Source: Sweltsa coloradensis (taxonomy: Eukaryota; Arthropoda; Insecta; Plecoptera; Chloroperlidae). Taken from it: a stretch of 64,000 bases of DNA. The position numbers and the translations under genes are program-made. Below are positions 59,000 through 64,000 of this stretch, piece after piece; position 1 is the stretch's first letter; every line of letters starts with the position of its first letter. Below the pieces are notes generated by a model. That model worked only from the letters and a program-made list of their open reading frames with translations. It made no database searches and was not told the DNA's origin. The stretch spans positions 310,001 to 374,000 of the forward strand of contig JAMZAV010000157.1 of assembly GCA_024449915.1 (NCBI GenBank), in the 5' to 3' direction.

Positions 59000-60667
59000 C
59001 TATTATGAGGACGATATAAGGACGATATGAGGATAGAACCTGAAAAGCATGCACTCACTCACTATACCTTGTGAGGGATTCGTTCGAGCCCACATCCACA
59101 CTTATCCTCTACGTCCAACCGCCTCTAGGCCACCGCTGGCCATCCCAAGCACACCGATGCCCATAAACAGTTGAACGCTACATTCAACTCACCGTATTTT
59201 TTACTGTTGTGTGTTGGAGTTATGTTCGCCTCTAATGGCTCATTTTTCAACTAATGAATTCATCTTAACGATTCCATCAGTCAACCAGATAAATGTTTTG
59301 ATGGAGACTGATGGCTCCGCTCAATGGATTGATGACGTCAGTTTGTTGAATCCGACGCCAAGTGATGAGTTGATGAACGCGTCTGATGAGTTATTGGACG
59401 CGCGATGCTACGGTACATAGAGTTGATGCTTTATAATATGACTGACCCTTACAAACAGCAACTGACCCACCGACCTTCTTTGTTAGAGGAAATATTATTT
59501 GCTTATTATATCATCACACTCATCAAAATAAAATAAATACAGTTATTATTCTTCTCGTGTTTTTAACGGGTTTTACAATTTCAACGTATTTCCCCATAAA
59601 ATTGTTCGTTGGAATTTTTCTTTCGGGGATGATTGATGTTATGTCAATGAGTTGAGGAATACCTAACGACTACAAAATAATATATTAACCGAATATAAAC
59701 AAACGTGAATATAGAAAGTTGGGTTCCTTTTTATACCTATCCGAAAAAGCAGCAATTAAATTTAAACTAAATTAAAAAAAACTACAGCAAACTACTGAAC
59801 TAATCAAACGTAAGCTATCCAACAATCATTTAAAAAATGCTATTTGTACGTCACAGTTTGATTTTGACGCGGCTTTGTAAGTATAACTAGTAACTTTGGG
59901 AAGCTACTTCGTCCGAAAAAGGAACCAAGTCAAGTTCACGTCACTCTTCGACAAAGTGATCTTGCAAGTTTTGTCAAATGTAACGTGGTTACTTTTAAAC
60001 AATAACGTAATAACTTTTTAAAAACATCTAAAATCTAAAAACCTTCCTCGGAATCCCGTGACGTCCCAAGAAGCAATCATTTTTTTTAAGTTGTCCTTTA
60101 ATTGTGGTGTTCTTAAATGTTCCTCCTGGATTCTATTAGGTTACGAAAGCGTTTTTCTTTTTTCTTTTAGAGTTCCCACAAAATGGTTAAAAAACGAAGA
60201 AAAGGGAAACGCGTCATCATAGAATTGTACTTGAGTATAGCACACTTGTGACGAACATTTTGAAATCTTAGTTTGATAAATAGAGTGTAAAACTGGGTTC
60301 TTGTGCAATGTGCATGGCATATAATGGTATCTTGGGGTAAGAAAGAATACTGTTGGGTCATGGTTCTTGTGCAGCATAACTAAGCTTGTGACTGTTGAGT
60401 ATGGACGGTCGGAGGGGGAGAGGGGGAGTTCATAACCCCCCCCCCCTACTCAAAAGTAAACATGCAACATCATCCACCTAAGCCTAAGTGATGCGTCATC
60501 ACTCATCACCCGTCATCGCAGGAAAGGTCAGTTCTCACGTAGATGACTCAGCCCCGATGTAGAAAACTTGTTATATTTCATGTGATCGGTAAAACAACAT
60601 GTCTACACTTCCTGGGTTAGGCTAGGTCAGTCTTCAATGTTCTTGTATGGAGGCATGTGTAGATATA
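59000..60667. other. Unclassified sequence
   Basis: Frames at 59211-59420 (69 codons) and 60141-60377 lack recognisable domains. A C run of about 10 lies at 60437-60446. Confidence 0.4.
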
Positions 60668-61068
60668 CTAGGAAGCTTCGCTTACGCTTTTTCCAGTCGC
60701 CTTGATGGATGAGCTTTTATGCTTGTTTATCGGCCCAAATATCACGAAAATATCGTATTAAAATTCGTAAAAAAAATCGTAAAAGTACGATTTCTATGGA
60801 AAATATTTCTACAATGACCCTAAAATCATAACATTCGTAATTTCAGTGATTTTAAACGTTCCCATAAAGTTTTTTAAAGTACGTTAATCATAAGAAATAT
60901 TTGATCGATTGTAATTGTACCCACAAACGTGGCAAGTCGGAGTTCAGAGATTTCGAAGGTCTCCTCAAATTTTCATCAAGATTGCATGTGCCGTTTGCCC
61001 GGTAGAGAGCAAACAAACAGACAATAATAATAATAATAATAAAATAAAAAAAACAGTCGAGTTATTTT

Positions 61069-61099
<31 letters not shown>

Positions 61100-61138
61100 G
61101 GGTCAGTGAAATTGAAGTCTTCGCTTCGCTCATCCAAC
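60668..61138 (-). mobile_element. Helentron-like non-autonomous element, subfamily A, minus strand
   Basis: On the minus strand it starts TTGGATGAGCGAAGCGAAG at 61136 and ends gctcatccatcaa..gcgaagcttCCTAGT at 60668. It shares accgggcaaacggcac and gaaatctctgaact blocks with 22905. The 3' hairpin region is diverged from the AACGCGGCGGGAC form. It contains a G run of about 24 at 61079-61102 and an (AAT)n tract at 61023-61042. Shorter than the other copies, with part of the AT-rich interior missing. Confidence 0.7.
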
Positions 61139-61282
61139 AAATCATGGGTTGTGTTGTTCTTCATTTTCTTGGGTTGGATTTTAATTTTGTTTTGTTTCGT
61201 AACGTCTCATATAGTAATGAACTAAGTTTATTCGCGACGATGAGATGGGGATATGACGATGAAGGACGATTGCAAAAAAATT

Positions 61283-61372
61283 GTGCCTGGAACTCGAACC
61301 TACGTTCTCGTAGAGCCATACGCTTTGGATCGGCGCCCTAATCTCATGGTGCGAGGATATTCTTTGATGTCC
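61283..61372 (-). repeat. tRNA-derived SINE head (family 1)
   Basis: Minus strand: caccatgagattagggcgcc (A-box region), gcgtatggctctacgagaac, then GTAGGTTCGAGTTCCAG (B box). It is the best-preserved head of the family also seen at 11865 and 4844. Confidence 0.7.
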
Positions 61373-61614
61373 TAGTCGCATGTGCCAACGCGGACGACCT
61401 CTTGGGTTGGAGTTGAGGAAAGTTAAATTAATAGTATATAGGTTTGTACCATGGTTTGTACCCACGTCGAACTTATACGAATTGAGAACTGAGAAGTATG
61501 TTGCAGTGCAATGTGTAAACTTAGTAGAAAGAGTAGCAATTTGTTGTTGATTCATTATTGCTCAACCAAATAGGGCATATGTGGAGATTCCTTCTATTCA
61601 TGAGTTCAACAACC

Positions 61615-61760
61615 ATATTTCACACAAAATCACATCTATATAATGCCTTCAGGTACCTGCCAACCACACTCGTGATATCACACTGCTCAGTGTGATCAGT
61701 GTGATATCATAAGTGTGGTTTGCAGGTACTTGAAAGCATTATATAGATGTGTGAAATATA
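61615..61760. repeat. Near-perfect hairpin / foldback element
   Basis: Arms of about 54-60 bp: tctatataatgccttcaggt..cgtgatatcacactg is mirrored by cagtgtgatatcat.. acttgaaagcattatataga. The centre is only about 11 bases. Outer ATTTCACAC and GTGTGAAAT are also inverted. It is probably a tiny foldback MITE or the product of an inverted duplication. Confidence 0.88.
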
Positions 61761-62269
61761 GTCTTGATCTTTGAGCGTTCCTGAGACTACTGGTACCATC
61801 AGTGCAAGGTACACCTTGTTACTCCACCTGCACTGGGTGTTGTGAGGTGTACGCGAGATGACTAGCACTGTAAGATGCACTCAGTTCCTCCACCCTTGTG
61901 AAAATTTACTATTGCTTTTACTATTGGAATTACTTTTGACTATTGATTACTATTGAGCTAGTAAATTTGTAGTGACTATTCGTGATTACTATTTATGTTT
62001 ACTATTGAGAACTACTACTGGGGAGTTTTTAAAAGGGAATATTATACTATTGACTGGATCAATAGTTTACTACTGACAACTGACATCATGAATAAATAGT
62101 TAACTATTCGTTTAGGTCAAAGGTCAATAATTTACTATTGCAGATGTCAATAGTAAACTATTTGATATTGGTCAATACTCAATTGGTCAATAGTTACACT
62201 TTTTTTACCAGTAGTGCACCTGCACTGAGTGTGCCCCCGAGTGCACTCAGCACCAGTGCAAGGTGCACT
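61761..62269. repeat. Degenerate tactattga/gtgca repeats
   Basis: 61900-62205 is built of variants of tactattga, tagtaaact and caatagtt on both strands. The flanks 61800-61885 and 62215-62270 repeat gtgcaaggtrcac and cctgcactg-gtg motifs, with ccagtgcaaggtgcactgg self-complementary. An ordered unit could not be defined. Confidence 0.5.
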
Positions 62270-62465
62270 GGAGGGTCCGCGATGTAGCGAAGTGGCAGAG
62301 AGTGAGAACCTCGCGCGAGAAGACGTCCAAGGAATGTCGGCCCTCGTCCTTGGTTTGTGCCTCGGGGCTCAGCTAGCGCATGCGCACGATCAGTCGGAGA
62401 TCGGCGCACTCGTAGGACAGAGACGCTCGGGCGGGGGGTCGGGTTCGAGTCCCGACACCACATAG
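62270..62465 (+). repeat. tRNA-like SINE segment, GC-rich
   Basis: GTAGCGAAGTGGCAGAGAGTG at 62284 resembles an A box, and TCGGGTTCGAGTCCCGACACCA at 62439 is a well-formed B-box/T-arm ending in ACCA. The spacing (about 150 bases) is too long for a tRNA, so this is a rearranged or chimaeric SINE. Frames on both strands here reflect high GC content. Confidence 0.5.
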
Positions 62466-62469
62466 AGTC

Positions 62470-64000
62470 TTGGGCGAAGTTGTAGTATTCAAGGATTCGA
62501 CTTTCTTTTGGCTATGTACTTTCACATTTGTTTATATCTTATTGATATTTCGCCTGTTCCAACCCTACAAGGGTATTTTCGTCAACTCTGCGGGGAAAAC
62601 TACACAACACATTTCAACTAACCTTCAAAACTTTTTCACCCCTACTCCCAAAACGAGATTTAAAAAAAAATGCATTTTTTTAAACAGCGTGTTTGGTGTA
62701 CTGTATTTTCAACATCTTTTGTGCATCTCGTCCATTTTCTGCCCTGGATATTAATTTTCGTGATCTTGTGATTGGTTGGCTACATAACTTATCTCCACAG
62801 TTCGTTGCTTTAAAAGTATGTACACCAATTTGTCTCGGTGTACAGTATAATGCAAGTGCAATATCTGTCCGCCTTGAGCGCGTCTCACTGGAACGCCTGC
62901 AGGTGATCTAGCTATACGTCACAATCACGTGGCTATTGTGTGTGGGTGAGCGGGCCTCGATATGGCGATATTAATATCACCGCCAGCCCCTTCCCTTCCC
63001 CTCCTCTCCCTTCCCGCGCCACTGTCTAATTTGACAGCTTGATTGTAATTGCTTCTCTTCCTCCCTCTCCACCCATCTCTCTCTCACACTAACACAAAAA
63101 CCTCGTATCGGGTAGCTACATCGATTCATATTAAAAAGTAATTTGTAAATTGCATTCAGGAGGGGTAGAATAAACTATGCGTCTACTATAATAACGTAAA
63201 ACGTTGATTTTTTTCCTACACTCTCTATACCTCGACGAATCCTTTAGTTTGCATTTTGCTTGTGAATTTGACAGTGTACCCGTTATTGGACTATTGTCGA
63301 CGGATCAGGACTGATAGAAACATGACAATCCCCTTAATTCGGCTGTGCAATCAATACGCCATGTTGGGCGCGTCTTACAATAGGGACCTTAATTCGGCGC
63401 CCCCCCCCCCCACCTTCCCCTCCCCCCTCCCGCAGCCAGCGCCGTATCAAACCCCATTCAGAGAACTAGATGGGTAATTTAGGGCTAAGGTTAATGGAGC
63501 AGATCTCACCAAGGCTCGGGATAACAGTTACGCCATAACCAACCTTAATTCCTATCAAGAAAATGCATTTCATTCGTTATTTGTGTTATCAAAGGGTAAA
63601 GGAAATGTTTTCCCGCCCATGTTAGCCATTGGGAAATTAGCATTAATTATCTAGGAGGGAAATTATTAACAGAGGAAGGAAGAGGGGACTCGGGGGAGAT
63701 GGGAATATACGGATTCGGGATGATTCTGGAAGAAGTTGAGACGATATACGTGGGGGTAATAGAGGAGGAAGGATATGGCCTGACTTAAATAAAATACATG
63801 TTATTCGGGATAGGAGTGTCTGAAGAGAAACATTATCACTGTATCCACTTCTACCCTGAAAACTGATGTAATTTATGCATTGATTGTTTTGTTTTTTGTA
63901 TTTTTCAGTACGCCTTATAATATGTTTTATTGCTGTCAAAATATATTAATAAAATTATATTTTGTTTGTAGAGTACATTACATTCATTGGTGTGACACAT
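62470..64000. other. Unclassified sequence
   Basis: Includes a C run at 63402-63411 in a pyrimidine-rich stretch (63395-63440) and C/T-rich sequence at 62985-63090. Frames of 65-98 codons resemble no known family. Confidence 0.4.

Noticed and set aside
61900..62205. Ordered satellite of tactattga units
   Set aside because: Motif recurs on both strands at irregular spacing; no consistent period could be defined, so it is listed only as degenerate repeats.

Overview
The window looks like intergenic or intronic DNA from an invertebrate animal. It is AT-rich, has no long open reading frame outside one retrotransposon, and carries many tRNA-derived SINE-like repeats with RNA polymerase III box motifs, hAT-type elements with 8-bp target duplications, a Ty3/gypsy LTR element and satellite or microsatellite tracts. 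I recognise no host protein-coding exon, rRNA or functional tRNA. The species cannot be fixed from the sequence. Nearly all short open frames (60-150 codons) look like chance frames or parts of repeats.

Layout. 1-9.2 kb: mostly unclassified AT-rich sequence with a hAT-like terminus (785-844), a foldback element (1878-2075), SINEs (about 2320 and 4844), a small TIR element (5143-5418) and three tandem copies of a roughly 220-bp repeat (8545-9205). 9518-11331: a 1.8-kb non-autonomous hAT element with a perfect 8-bp target duplication. 13.95-22.8 kb: a minisatellite of about 18 bp broken by two insertions. One is a 928-bp hAT-type MITE; the other is a 7.4-kb minus-strand Ty3/gypsy element with both LTRs, a tRNA-Lys-type primer-binding site, a polypurine tract and recognisable gag, protease, RT, RNase H and integrase, all frameshifted. 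22.9-23.7 kb: the first of six elements sharing an unusual end structure. 24.15-24.85 kb: six copies of a 16-nt motif complementary to the 3' end of tRNA-Ala, with a related seventh copy at 37872.

25-49 kb: sparse, with SINEs, a foldback MITE (28895-29136), a possible recursive splice site (30491-30512), pentamer and hexamer microsatellites, and four more members of the end-structure group (32675, 38986, 43901, 48847). The 43901 member contains two RFX-type palindromes and a nested inverted repeat. 49919-50845 is the second, inverted copy of the MITE at 14055. 51862-54655 is a 2.8-kb element with inverted ends built of repeated units. 54.7-64 kb is mostly unclassified, with a minus-strand member of the end-structure group (60668-61138), another SINE, a near-perfect hairpin (61615-61760) and a tRNA-like SINE (62270-62465).

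The components are largely independent mobile elements, not a pathway. The most unusual items are the repeated tRNA-Ala-complementary motif array, the shared Helentron-like end structure in two otherwise different families, and the polymeric inverted-repeat element. Differences between the two gypsy LTRs are mostly homopolymer-length indels, so some broken frames may be consensus errors rather than biological decay.
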